A DNA stretch of 64,000 nucleotides, from assembly GCA_034430895.1 (NCBI GenBank), contig DAOUDW010000035.1, forward strand, positions 1 through 64,000, given 5' to 3'. The DNA is from WVZH01 sp034430895 (GTDB lineage Bacteria; Chloroflexota; Anaerolineae; Anaerolineales; E44-bin32). The position numbers were made by a program, and so were the translations under genes. Positions 1-9,240 of the stretch are shown in pieces (position 1 is the stretch's first letter; each line of letters begins with the position of its first letter). The notes beneath the pieces were generated by a model, which saw only the letters and a list, made by a program, of their open reading frames with translations, was not told the DNA's origin and did not search any database.

Positions 1-1994
1 TCCTCGATGACGATGGGATTGGTGATTTGTACTTCTGCATTGGGTAACATGTCGCGAGTGACACTGTCGATAATACCTTCCGGAATCCCGCGTGTTACGA
101 TTTCGGGAGGTATCCAGATACTTCCGATCTCCAGGTCGATGGCACGAAGCGTATGGTCTAACGCAGTTTCCAGTAATTGCTTGATATCTTCTTCTGTTGC
201 CGCAGCTGAAATGATCGTGTTCAGTGCTTCAACTTGAGCCGACCGGCGGCGGATCTCTTGATCCGCTTCTTTTAGTTCTTGAAATGCGTTTACTCCTTGA
301 ATAGCAGCGCTGATTTGCGTGGCTAAAGTCTCAGCCATTTCTGTGTCGAGTTTATCCATGCCAAAGACTACGTACCCAAAGAGTTCATCGCGGAAGTAAA
401 GCGAATTGACAATGAGTTGGAATCTCCGTTCGTTGTCTAGAAAACCTTCTGGAATAAGCTCGACGGCGGGGAAGTGAGACAGGATCAAACCGGTTGTATC
501 TGTACTGTCTTCTATGTTATAAGATAACATGAGTCGGGCGTTTTCTGTTTTTTGTTCGGGGTCTTCGAAGAGCGATATAACACAACTATGAATTCCAATT
601 CCGGGAAAACGATCCCGGATTAGCTCCATCAAATTCGTCATATCGTATGTGGTTAACAGCGCCTGGTTCGTGTATCGTAAAGGCTCTGCAAGGTGTTCCT
701 CTTGCAGCTTGGTATAGGATATCGACAAGTACCCCATTCTTCCTAGTAGCAAGTTCGCGCGCCGCCAAAGCTCTGCTGCTCGTTTGGAGGCCTCGAGATC
801 ATTAGTGAGCTGAATCGTGATTTGGTTGAGTGCAGACATTGCATATTGCCATTGGTAGGCATCAGCTCCATGAATCATGGCGTGGCGTAATGCTTTCTCA
901 AGAAAAGCCATGAATTCATCGGGGTCCTTTTGATGCGTTATTGCATTGAGGAAAGCATCAACCAATTCCGATGTGTGCTCGGTTATCAGGTTTTCTTGCG
1001 AATAGGAAGGGCCGTACGCCTTAACGACATTTTTGATAATGAGATCTCGCTGTGTGGTGAGATCACCAGACCCCAGGTCAGCTATATCTTCGATTGGGAG
1101 ACTCTCAGATTGTGGCACTGTATCACAGGCGCAGCTAAGGCGTTTAACCAGCGTGGTTGGCAGCATCTCACAATCCGGCACCGTTCCGCCTGCTAATATT
1201 GTGATCAGAAATTCCATCGCACGTTTGCCGATCTCATACATCGGCTGCCTCACCGTGGTCAGTGGCGGATTGGAAACGTTGGTATCCACAATGTCATCGA
1301 AACCAATGATCGATATCTCTTGTGGAACATCAAACCCGCGGGATTGAATGACCTCCATGGCCGCGAGTGCCATTGTATCATTGGCGCCAATAAGGGCATC
1401 GAATTCCACCTTGCGTTCATCCAATAAGGTATGAGCTGCTTCTGTTCCCGAATCTTGATAGAAATCACCTTGTGTAATAAGATCGGGATTCACGGCAATC
1501 CCGTATGTTTTTAGCGTGTCGAGATAGGTTTGATAGCGTCGTTGCGCTTCGATACTTCCATCTGGACCACGAATGAAAGCGATTTTGCGGCGATGATGTT
1601 TCTGGATGAGATGCTCGACCGCTTCGTGCATGCCAGTTCTGTCGTCAACCAGGAGGCTGGGAATACCTGCAACATCTACCCCAATACTGACAGTCGGCAG
1701 TGGGTGATATCGATGACAAAATGTCGATAATTCATCTTGGCTAATGTGTTGACCAATCACACCAGCACCAATGATTAGACCATCGACATACTTCTTAGGA
1801 ATTAAATCGTAGATTACATTTCGTTGGAACTCATATTTGTCGAACTTCATCGTAGCACTTAAGCAGCCACCGGTGTAACAGATCACATTCACGTCGTGAT
1901 TGCAAGCAGCTTCAGCGATACCGCGCCACACTTCGGATTGATATCCGCTTATTCCAAGAATTCGATCGACTAAGAAAGCAATTGTCCTACGCAT
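1..1994 (-). CDS. LacI-type ligand-binding sensor protein with GAF-like region, 3' end outside window
   Basis: The frame is open from an ATG at 1994 to the window edge, about 664 codons with no stop; an in-frame TGA lies eight codons upstream of the ATG. Residues 1-330 resemble the periplasmic-binding-protein fold of LacI-type regulators (MRRTIAFLVDRI, IAFIRGPDG, GANDTMALAAM, IIGFDDIVDT), but there is no helix-turn-helix, signal peptide or membrane segment, so it should be cytoplasmic. A helical/GAF-like middle follows, and from about residue 585 a GAF-type domain (ALNTIISAAATEED) closely matches one in the downstream paralogue at 2144-6427. A kinase or other output domain probably lies beyond the edge. 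The ligand is unknown; sugar-like effectors are usual for this fold. Confidence 0.8.
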   Translation of the reverse strand, partial: MRRTIAFLVDRILGISGYQSEVWRGIAEAACNHDVNVICYTGGCLSATMKFDKYEFQRNVIYDLIPKKYVDGLIIGAGVIGQHISQDELSTFCHRYHPLPTVSIGVDVAGIPSLLVDDRTGMHEAVEHLIQKHHRRKIAFIRGPDGSIEAQRRYQTYLDTLKTYGIAVNPDLITQGDFYQDSGTEAAHTLLDERKVEFDALIGANDTMALAAMEVIQSRGFDVPQEISIIGFDDIVDTNVSNPPLTTVRQPMYEIGKRAMEFLITILAGGTVPDCEMLPTTLVKRLSCACDTVPQSESLPIEDIADLGSGDLTTQRDLIIKNVVKAYGPSYSQENLITEHTSELVDAFLNAITHQKDPDEFMAFLEKALRHAMIHGADAYQWQYAMSALNQITIQLTNDLEASKRAAELWRRANLLLGRMGYLSISYTKLQEEHLAEPLRYTNQALLTTYDMTNLMELIRDRFPGIGIHSCVISLFEDPEQKTENARLMLSYNIEDSTDTTGLILSHFPAVELIPEGFLDNERRFQLIVNSLYFRDELFGYVVFGMDKLDTEMAETLATQISAAIQGVNAFQELKEADQEIRRRSAQVEALNTIISAAATEEDIKQLLETALDHTLRAIDLEIGSIWIPPEIVTRGIPEGIIDSVTRDMLPNAEVQITNPIVIE

Positions 1995-2143
1995 ATTGAT
2001 CCCAGAGTTTGAAAGTTTTCAGTTTTCGTTTAGTTTCTACCTTTTCTTCAAATACATCGATTCTGTTTTTAGGATATTGAGCCGAAACCCAATCGTTGGA
2101 GGAATTAATCGGTAAGACGATAGGAATGCACCATTGTGCACAT

Positions 2144-5100
2144 CTATTCCTTTTCATCTAAGATCCTGCGCAATTCCTCGGCTACTTCGTTCACTTCTAA
2201 AGGCTTGAAGATGATCCCCGAGACGCCGTTTTTTCGCAGCTCCTTGAGGTCATTTGCAAGCATATGGCCTGTAACAGCGATGGTCTTTACTTCCGAGCCC
2301 ATTTCACGAAGTGCATGTAATAAGGCAACGCCGCCAACATCCGGCATAACAACGTCGGTGAAGATCAGATCAAAATCCCCGTTTTGTTTATAGATTTCCA
2401 GGGCTTCCCGGCCATTCTTCGCCGTAACCACTTGATAGCCCAGATCGCTGAGTAGTTCCTTGCTCACCTCCCGCACGTGTTGACTGTCCTCAACGAGAAG
2501 AATTCGTTCGCCAGCCCCCTTGGGAATGCTTATATCATCTGTGGGTTGTAAGGCGAACTCTTCTTCCGTTTGTTGGATTGGGAGATATACGAAAAATTCG
2601 GTGCCCTCGCCAACCGTCGATTCAACCCGGATGAATCCTTCATGTTGTTTGACGATGCCCCAGACTTGAGATAATCCCAACCCTGTTCCTTTTCCGGCGG
2701 ATTTTGTGGTGAAGAAGGGTTCGAAAATGTGGGGCAGGATATCTTCAGATATGCCCGTTCCCGTATCCTTTACAGAGAGACAGAACCACTTGCCGAATGT
2801 CATCCCTGGAGTTGGGATATCTTCATCGTTATCATCTTCTTGAACGATTACGCTTGATACCCCAACTCGCAACACGCCACCTTCTGGCATGGCGTCTCGT
2901 GCATTGACAACTAAATTCATCAGTACTTGCTGGATACGCGTCGGATCGGCCTCTACGATGTACTCATCCGGGTCAATCTCGATATACAATGAGATGTTCT
3001 CAGGGATTGTGCGCTGTAGAACTCGTATAGCTTCTTTAATAAATGGTCCAAGATCAATGGGATGTCGCTCGATCGGAGCGTGTCGACTGAAGTCGAGGAT
3101 CTGCTGCACCAAATCCGCTGCCTTGCGCGACTCGCTGAGTATGGTTTCAAGAGGCTTTCTAAGGTCCGCTGGTAGTTGTTGTTTCCGCAAGGGCATTTGT
3201 GCATAGAGCATGATCGTCGTGAGGAGATTGTTGAAGTCGTGGGCGATCCCGCCAGCGAGTTGACCGACCGCCGCCAGGCGTTCCTGCTGCTGTACCTGGC
3301 GCCGCGTTTCACGTTCCTGGGTCACATCTCGAATGACAACAACCCAATTCCTCGTGGCGCTGTGTGATTCGATGGGCTGTGCACCGATCTCGAAGATTCG
3401 ATTATTTGCGGTAACCTCGTGCCAGGGAACGTCGATTTCTTCTTGAAGGATGTCGGAAATTGGACAACCGCCCAGATAGGTGATTTCCTCCCCAACGCAT
3501 ATTTTTGCGAGAGAATACAAGTCTCGTGTTCCTGCGGGATTGGCCAGGATCACACGATTGTCCGAATCGAGTAGTAGCACACCATCCGGCACGGTGTCTG
3601 TGATTTGCTGTACTTGCTGCATCTGTTCACGGATCTGTTCCACAAGTCGGAGTCGTTCGGATGCAGTTCCGATTTGATAGCCAACAGCTTCCAAAAGTGT
3701 GGTTTCTTCTGTGGTCCAATGGAATGGTTTGGGAGATGCAATACATAAACCACCGATGCGATTACCTTGCTCGGCTTTTATTGGAACGGTGATTGAAGCC
3801 CGAACCCTGTGCGATTTGAGAAAAGTCGCATAAAATCGATATCGTAAGTCTTCTTCGGATATTTCCTGCCAGTCATCAACAACCAGAATTTCTGGCAGTT
3901 TGTCATTATCTGGATCGTAATCATAATGTGGAAATTCATTCTCCGGCGGCAGCAATTTGTGGTAAACGGTGTGCGGCATGAGCCAGATGAGCCCTATATC
4001 CAGATCAAGCGCGTAGAGGGATAAATCCAGGGTGATTTTCAAGAGCTCATGATAATCGACTGCAGTCGAAGTAGAACTGATGATCGTGTTGATCGCTTCT
4101 AGATGGGCAGCGTGGCGACGCAGTTCTTGCTCCGCGAGTTTCGATTCGGTGATATCTCTGGAGATACCGAATGTGCCGGTGATATTCCCTTTGTCATCAT
4201 ATAAGGGCAGCTTGCTTGTCGAAACCCATGTCTCGTGGCCGTCTGGCCAAGTCTCTTTCTCTTCTTTTCCGATTATCGGTTCACCCGTATTAAGTACGAG
4301 CATCTCATCATCAAAAGCTTCCTGTGCGTGTTCATCAGTAAACAAATCGAAATCGGTTAGCCCCAGAAGACCCACTGGCGATTCTTTACCATGTGACTTG
4401 GCGAAGGTTGTGTTGACCTTGATAAATCGACTTTCTTTGTTTTTAAAGTAAATCGCATCCGGGGAATGATCCATCAGTGTACGCAATAGATGCTGCTCTC
4501 GGTGTAATGCTTCCTGCGCTTGTATGCGGTCAACAATTTCAAACTCCAACTCGATTGTCTTTTCCCTGGCTTGTTTTTCAGCTTCTGTGTAGGCTTGCTG
4601 GAGTACTTCCTGTTCCTGCTGCTGTTCTTGAAGGAGTGATGCATAGGTGAGTGCGCTGCTGATTTGTTCCTGCAGCATGTCACAGGCTCTTCCGTCAGGG
4701 GGATAGACTTCAAAGAGGATGACTCCGATGGGTTCACCACTATGTTCAAGTGCTTTAACCACGAAAGACCAATTCTGATTTCGAGATGCCATTTCTTGAT
4801 GAGGAAGGATGTTCGACGAAAAGATTGGCGCTTCGGATTCGAGCGGCGTTCGGCCATTTTCATCGAATGCCAGTATCATTCTTAATTGACCCTGATTCGT
4901 TTGCACATCCTCTTCATGTGTTGCAAATGCATATTCGTAGAGGGATAGGTAGCAACTATAGATTCCAAATCTCGGGAGACTGCGATGCAGGATGTCGAGT
5001 AAATCATCAAGTTCGCGAGATGTCGACAAAGCTCTGGTGGTATCGCGCAGGTTTGCGTATTGTTGATCGTAAATTAATGATTGATGTGTCTCAATTTGTT

Positions 5101-6427
5101 GGACTTTTTCACCGAGCAACACTCGAGCCTGATTGCTCAGCACTTCAATTTGTTCCAATGCATCCTTGTCGGTGTATTGTGTGCGTAAAAATTGACGAAG
5201 TGAAGAAACGACATTTTGCCATTCGTTAATTTCCACCTCGATAGAAATCGTATCTTCGATACACTGAGTGAGTTCTAGTAGAAATTCGCCAGTATTCTTC
5301 TTTTCGATGCCTGTAATGAAAGTATCGAATAATCGCTTGCTACAGTTTGTATCGGATTTTCCGACAGTGGTATCCACGATGTGAGCGATCTCTGCTATCA
5401 CATCTTCTCGTTTCGCATTCGTAATATCTGTGTCGCCATTATCGAAATTTGTTTTTGTGATCTCCCGTCCAACCGCAGATGATGAGCAGCCGCACGATTG
5501 ACGGATGCATAGCTTGGTGGGGATTTCGATGAGATTGGGGACTTCGCCACCCTGTAATTGGGTTAATACAATCTCAACTGCATGCCAGCACTGTTCTCTT
5601 AACCGCTGGCGTACTGTGGACAAAGGTGGGGTAGCTGCTTTGGCGATAACTTGGCCATCAAATCCAACGACAGCGACATCATCTGGGACTTTCAATCCAT
5701 GGTTCTTTAATGCCCACATTGCAGCGAGGGCCATTGTGTCGTTTGCGCTGACGATTGCTTCGAGATCCACGTTTCGCTCGTCGATGAACAATCGAACGGA
5801 ATCTTCACCGGACAGTGCTTCCCAATTTCCTGGATCCGAGATTAGATCTGGGTCATACTCAATACTCGATTCTGAAAGTGCGTCTTTATACGCTTGGAAC
5901 CGCGTTTCTGCTTCGATCTGATCTTCAGGTCCACGGATGAAAGCGATGCGTCGATAACCGTGATCGTCAATCAGATGGCGCACCAATTCATGCATGCCGT
6001 TGTAATTATCAGAAAGCACTGCAGGTATGCCATCAATCTGTTGGCCGATACTGACAACCGGTTTGGATTTGAATTGATTGCAAAACTCTTGAAAGGTCTC
6101 TTGGGAAACCCAAGTTCCTAGTCTTGATCCGTAAATAATGATTGCATCAATGATGTCTTCATTAGCTGCTTGAAATATCGAACTCCCAATGAGTGGTCCT
6201 TCATTTGATTCAACCAGGTCGCCACCCACAAGACTAACAACATTAGCATTCTGCTCGTGAGAAGCTTCTACAATCGCGGTCCACATCGATAAACTAAAAT
6301 GATCTTCAATCGAGACAGATAAAAAGGCGATTGTTGGGCGCGCAGGATTTGATTTGGCGGAGTTGCTGTTTTTATTCGCTCGGTCTTTCTTGTCGATTAT
6401 CGACACCGACATCTCTCCTGAATCCAT
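2144..6427 (-). CDS. Hybrid sensor histidine kinase with N-terminal LacI-type sensor and C-terminal receiver
   Basis: A 1427-residue cytoplasmic kinase. Rough domain order: LacI-type ligand-binding domain 30-330 (IAFIRGPED, SANDTMALAAM, VVGFDG); helical/GAF-like region 340-600; coiled coil 600-650; PAS 650-770; GAF 780-925; PAS 940-1040; HisKA with phosphoacceptor His in GIAHDFNN near 1062; HATPase with N box near 1176 (NLVVNARDAM) and G boxes (KDTGTGI, GKGTGLGLS); receiver 1304-1427 with phosphoacceptor Asp in FTDVVMP near 1357. There is no HTH and no membrane segment. It starts 9 bp after the stop of the receiver gene at 6437-6889, so it may be transcribed with that operon. The first ATG lacks a clear Shine-Dalgarno; a second in-frame ATG at 6412 is possible. 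Confidence 0.9.
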   Translation of the reverse strand: MDSGEMSVSIIDKKDRANKNSNSAKSNPARPTIAFLSVSIEDHFSLSMWTAIVEASHEQNANVVSLVGGDLVESNEGPLIGSSIFQAANEDIIDAIIIYGSRLGTWVSQETFQEFCNQFKSKPVVSIGQQIDGIPAVLSDNYNGMHELVRHLIDDHGYRRIAFIRGPEDQIEAETRFQAYKDALSESSIEYDPDLISDPGNWEALSGEDSVRLFIDERNVDLEAIVSANDTMALAAMWALKNHGLKVPDDVAVVGFDGQVIAKAATPPLSTVRQRLREQCWHAVEIVLTQLQGGEVPNLIEIPTKLCIRQSCGCSSSAVGREITKTNFDNGDTDITNAKREDVIAEIAHIVDTTVGKSDTNCSKRLFDTFITGIEKKNTGEFLLELTQCIEDTISIEVEINEWQNVVSSLRQFLRTQYTDKDALEQIEVLSNQARVLLGEKVQQIETHQSLIYDQQYANLRDTTRALSTSRELDDLLDILHRSLPRFGIYSCYLSLYEYAFATHEEDVQTNQGQLRMILAFDENGRTPLESEAPIFSSNILPHQEMASRNQNWSFVVKALEHSGEPIGVILFEVYPPDGRACDMLQEQISSALTYASLLQEQQQEQEVLQQAYTEAEKQAREKTIELEFEIVDRIQAQEALHREQHLLRTLMDHSPDAIYFKNKESRFIKVNTTFAKSHGKESPVGLLGLTDFDLFTDEHAQEAFDDEMLVLNTGEPIIGKEEKETWPDGHETWVSTSKLPLYDDKGNITGTFGISRDITESKLAEQELRRHAAHLEAINTIISSTSTAVDYHELLKITLDLSLYALDLDIGLIWLMPHTVYHKLLPPENEFPHYDYDPDNDKLPEILVVDDWQEISEEDLRYRFYATFLKSHRVRASITVPIKAEQGNRIGGLCIASPKPFHWTTEETTLLEAVGYQIGTASERLRLVEQIREQMQQVQQITDTVPDGVLLLDSDNRVILANPAGTRDLYSLAKICVGEEITYLGGCPISDILQEEIDVPWHEVTANNRIFEIGAQPIESHSATRNWVVVIRDVTQERETRRQVQQQERLAAVGQLAGGIAHDFNNLLTTIMLYAQMPLRKQQLPADLRKPLETILSESRKAADLVQQILDFSRHAPIERHPIDLGPFIKEAIRVLQRTIPENISLYIEIDPDEYIVEADPTRIQQVLMNLVVNARDAMPEGGVLRVGVSSVIVQEDDNDEDIPTPGMTFGKWFCLSVKDTGTGISEDILPHIFEPFFTTKSAGKGTGLGLSQVWGIVKQHEGFIRVESTVGEGTEFFVYLPIQQTEEEFALQPTDDISIPKGAGERILLVEDSQHVREVSKELLSDLGYQVVTAKNGREALEIYKQNGDFDLIFTDVVMPDVGGVALLHALREMGSEVKTIAVTGHMLANDLKELRKNGVSGIIFKPLEVNEVAEELRRILDEKE

Positions 6428-6436
6428 TCCAACAAA

Positions 6437-6889
6437 TTATGGTGTGTCTAGGGCTTTGCGAACTTCGTCGGCCAGGATGTCAACATCGTACGGCTTGTGG
6501 ATAATCGATGTGACACCGGCTTCTTTTAGTATATCCAGGTCTTCGGCAAGTACGTGTCCTGTAACTGCAACGGCTTTCACTTGAGATCCGGTAGCGCGGA
6601 TGCTCCGAAGAAGACTTGCACCACCGATTTCAGGCATCACGATATCTGTGAATATCAGATCGATATCGCTCGTTCGGTTGAATATTTCGAGTGCCTCTCG
6701 CCCATTCGATGCACAGAGGACCTGATAACCTAAATCTTCCAGTATTTGCAAGCCGATTTCACGCATCAGGTCATTATCCTCCACAAACAGGATGGTTTCC
6801 CCTTGTCCTTGCGGGGCGCCAATGATCGTCTCTTCTTCCGGAAGATCGAGATCATGTTTTTCCATCGAGAGTGGAGGTTGACTCATCAT
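6437..6889 (-). CDS. Single-domain response regulator
   Basis: A 150-residue protein: a short polar leader (1-30) and one receiver domain with acidic residues in FVEDND, phosphoacceptor D82 (FTDIVMP), T110 and K132 (HKPYD). It has no output domain, so it probably passes phosphate or acts by protein contact. I choose the ATG at 6889: it has AAAAGGAT upstream and overlaps the preceding transposase-derived gene by ATGA, a usual sign of translational coupling. A longer frame to 6967 exists but would lie deep inside the upstream gene. Its receiver resembles the one at the end of the hybrid kinase at 2144-6427 (LIFTD, AVTGH, DLGYQV), which suggests both answer the same sensors. Confidence 0.87.
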   Translation of the reverse strand: MMSQPPLSMEKHDLDLPEEETIIGAPQGQGETILFVEDNDLMREIGLQILEDLGYQVLCASNGREALEIFNRTSDIDLIFTDIVMPEIGGASLLRSIRATGSQVKAVAVTGHVLAEDLDILKEAGVTSIIHKPYDVDILADEVRKALDTP

Positions 6890-8118
6890 ATAATCCTTTT
6901 CCCTTTGAACACCCACCAGGCGTGAGCGATCATCGATAAGGTGATATGACGATGCCAGCTGTTCCAACGACGGACTCCAAAATCGTCCATTTTAAATATC
7001 GAGGATGCCTCTGTTACCATCCGGTCCAGTTTCCCAAGTTCACTGGTTATCTTTGCGAGGTTGGTTAGCGTGACGTCCTGGGTGGCATTTGAGATGAAGG
7101 TTTCAGTTTCACAGCGTTGACTCACCGGACGACGTGCCAGCAGCCAAACTTTGTGAGGTGTTGCTTCGTTTTGATGCTCAAGTACTCGATCCGATGCCCA
7201 ATCGAAGACGCAAATTTCATCTCCATTGGTGTTATCGATCACGCGCTTCCATTTCTTCTCAGGCCAGGATGATATGGTTTTATAAATCGCTGAGTCACCA
7301 GAATGAATTTCTCCATCGTTTGGTTGAAGCGGTTTCTGATTGCTGATAATAGGTTGGAAGGTTGATTCTGTATTCCGGCTGGAAAGAATGTAGTTCATGC
7401 CTGCCGTTTGAATGACGTTGCGTAAAGTCCTATCACTGCAAAATGGTTCACCACCAACGATCCATCGAATAGGGGCTCCAATGCTATGAACCGATTGGAG
7501 CATATCCAGGGTTAGATCGGATTTGCTTCGATATTCGATGTTTTCGGGAATTTTCGCTTCCAATCTGCGTTTGCGGTCTTCAGCCCATTCGATGGGGAGA
7601 TAGAGACGTCGATCGAGAAAAGTCGATCCTTTCGGGGATGAATAACCTAGAAACAGGCAAACCTGGCAGTTTTGTTCTTTGCTGATTTCATGGTTGTATT
7701 GTGGTTGTACCCCGACGGTTTTCGCCCCTTTTTTCGGAATGTAGGTTACGCCAATAAGGCAGATACCTTTCTCATGGCCCAATTCTGATGCGATGAATTC
7801 CTGAAGCCGGGTATAGACAGCCTCATCATCCCAATGCGCACCAAAAAACAGTCTTTGGGCGGCTTTGGATATCTTCTTGTTATTGGTAGATAATGGCGTT
7901 ATCCCGCGGGGCTTTCGCTCCGAATTTAGGAGCAGGGATTGTACATAATGCAGAGCTTGTTGCCTTGTCTCACTACGCGCGAAATACTGATCGAATTGAT
8001 CGTGGAAGAATTCCTTAAACTCTTTACACTCGCACGATCGTTCGACCACTGAAAGTGTATGGATACCAACCTCTGATATACTTCCGCCTCTTACGCTCAT
8101 CACCTGGATACATTTCAC
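6886..8118 (-). CDS. IS701-type transposase-derived protein, probably catalytically dead and co-opted
   Basis: A 410-residue protein recognisably related to IS701-family DDE transposases: an N-terminal segment like FARSETRQQALHYVQSLLL, a central PKKGAKTVGVQPQY and NCQVCLFLGYSS, LDRRLYLP..W, and a C-terminal VRRWNSWHRHITLSMIAHAWW. As I recall the family, the first catalytic Asp sits in a V(V/I)D(E/D)TGF-KKG motif; here it reads IGVTYIPKKG. The second, in a W(V)xxD.xYG motif, reads WIVGGEPFC. The Glu region before VRRW also looks replaced. No terminal inverted repeats or target duplication were seen. It lies 28 bp after a roadblock gene and overlaps a receiver gene by ATGA, so it behaves as an operon member. 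The start is GTG at 8118; ATG at 8100 is an alternative. Confidence 0.75.
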   Translation of the reverse strand: MKCIQVMSVRGGSISEVGIHTLSVVERSCECKEFKEFFHDQFDQYFARSETRQQALHYVQSLLLNSERKPRGITPLSTNNKKISKAAQRLFFGAHWDDEAVYTRLQEFIASELGHEKGICLIGVTYIPKKGAKTVGVQPQYNHEISKEQNCQVCLFLGYSSPKGSTFLDRRLYLPIEWAEDRKRRLEAKIPENIEYRSKSDLTLDMLQSVHSIGAPIRWIVGGEPFCSDRTLRNVIQTAGMNYILSSRNTESTFQPIISNQKPLQPNDGEIHSGDSAIYKTISSWPEKKWKRVIDNTNGDEICVFDWASDRVLEHQNEATPHKVWLLARRPVSQRCETETFISNATQDVTLTNLAKITSELGKLDRMVTEASSIFKMDDFGVRRWNSWHRHITLSMIAHAWWVFKGKRII

Positions 8119-8145
8119 AAATCACGGATGGAATTACCTTTGGAA

Positions 8146-8538
8146 TCAAGATAGAAACTCAACGATTTGTTTTATTGCTAGGTTTGTCATACGACGGTAA
8201 CTCTGGTCCGGTGGTGCAATAATGGCCAAGATCATTTCCTCGCCACCGGCTTTAATATGGCGACATACCAACCGCATTCGATTGGAATCGAGAATGGAAA
8301 ATTCGTCGATTTCTGCAAGCGGGAATTGATCACGCGCCTCTTTACTCACGCGTTTGAGCATGGCTATCATTGCTGCTGCTTTGTCCATATCGAAATTTGA
8401 TGGTACCGTCGCTATAGGTAATCCTTCGCCGCTGGCGAGAACGGCGGTTTCGAATTGACCCTGTTGGTGCAAGGTAAGAAGCAAATCATCAAGTGTTACC
8501 GGCTGGATTGTGGCTAGATCAACTTGTTGATAATTCAT
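8146..8538 (-). CDS. Roadblock/LC7 domain protein
   Basis: A 130-residue single roadblock/LC7 domain: a helix (LDDLLLTLHQQ), a strand pair (FETAVLASGEGLPIATVP), a long central helix (DKAAAMIAMLKRVSKEA) and C-terminal strands ending in a helix (MTNLAIKQIVEFL). Roadblock proteins such as MglB regulate small Ras-like GTPases as GAPs or scaffolds, usually as dimers. Here it is one of five roadblock-bearing proteins in the run 8146-14845, with an MglA-like GTPase at 13185-13757. The ATG is preceded by AGGAAGGT at good spacing. Which GTPase surface it binds cannot be read from sequence. Confidence 0.85.
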   Translation of the reverse strand: MNYQQVDLATIQPVTLDDLLLTLHQQGQFETAVLASGEGLPIATVPSNFDMDKAAAMIAMLKRVSKEARDQFPLAEIDEFSILDSNRMRLVCRHIKAGGEEMILAIIAPPDQSYRRMTNLAIKQIVEFLS

Positions 8539-8571
8539 CGATACCTTCCTGTCATTGCAAGGAAATCGTTA

Positions 8572-9063
8572 CTATTTTTCTCCAAAGAGACTCTCGATTT
8601 CTGTGGTCAATGCTTGGCCAAAATCATCGTCGACAATTCGTCCCTGCACTTTTTGTACATTTTCAAATTCTGCAGCAAGGGGCAGGAGATTCTTTACCGC
8701 TTGACCGGTGAAAAGCCGCACGAGACCGATTTGAACTTTCGTGCTGAAGAGAACGACGAGCAGGAAGCTGCCGGCGACGTTCGAAAGGTAGATATTCTGG
8801 TCGTCCCCTTCATGAAACATGAGTTTGAAGGGAGACTCCTCTCCGATCTGTCTGGCAATTTCTGCCGTTGCAGCCATGTTGCTGGCGGTTAGAGCGGACA
8901 AGATGACTGGATCGAAGGTTTTGGTAAATCCTTGTTGGCATATCAATTGTCCGCTGATGTCCGCAAGCAAGACACAGCAGGCTTGTGTTTTCTCCAGCAG
9001 TTGAGATAGGATCTTGATGATCTTCGTCATTAATGTTGGGGGTATGATCACTTTATCTGCCAT
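8572..9063 (-). CDS. Roadblock/LC7 domain protein
   Basis: A 163-residue roadblock/LC7 protein. The middle shows the family pattern: CVLLADISGQLICQQG, the long helix ASNMAATAEIARQIGE, then FKLMFHEGDDQNIYLSNV and SFLLVVLFSTKVQIGLVRL. It is much closer to the roadblock half of the receiver-roadblock protein at 13877-14845 (shared NFAASSELAR/NMAATAEIAR and FHEGxxxNIY) than to its neighbour at 8146-8538, so the operon holds at least two roadblock subtypes. The start is fixed by GGGAGGTAA seven bases before the ATG. The acidic C-terminal tail (DDDFGQALTTEIESLF) also resembles the tail of the 13877 protein. Confidence 0.86.
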   Translation of the reverse strand: MADKVIIPPTLMTKIIKILSQLLEKTQACCVLLADISGQLICQQGFTKTFDPVILSALTASNMAATAEIARQIGEESPFKLMFHEGDDQNIYLSNVAGSFLLVVLFSTKVQIGLVRLFTGQAVKNLLPLAAEFENVQKVQGRIVDDDFGQALTTEIESLFGEK

Positions 9064-9240
9064 TTGTTACCTCCCGAAATAGGCTGGCGCTGACCCTTCC
9101 ACATCGGATTCTGGAGATGTGGTTGGTAGTCACACCAGATTCTCGATCTTGGGACAGAAAGGAAGCGTATCCACTGTCTGTCCCAACAGGTTCACAATGG
9201 ATGCGGGCGATATCCCAGGAACCTTGAAGAAAAATCATGA

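Noticed and set aside
6886..8118. Annotating an intact insertion sequence
   Set aside because: No terminal inverted repeats or target duplication were seen and the gene overlaps operon neighbours, so only a transposase-derived CDS is called.
9053..9238. 61-codon minus-strand frame between the HAMP and roadblock genes
   Set aside because: It overlaps the roadblock start and has no family-like sequence or ribosome site; the HAMP protein before it is complete, so it is not a shifted continuation.
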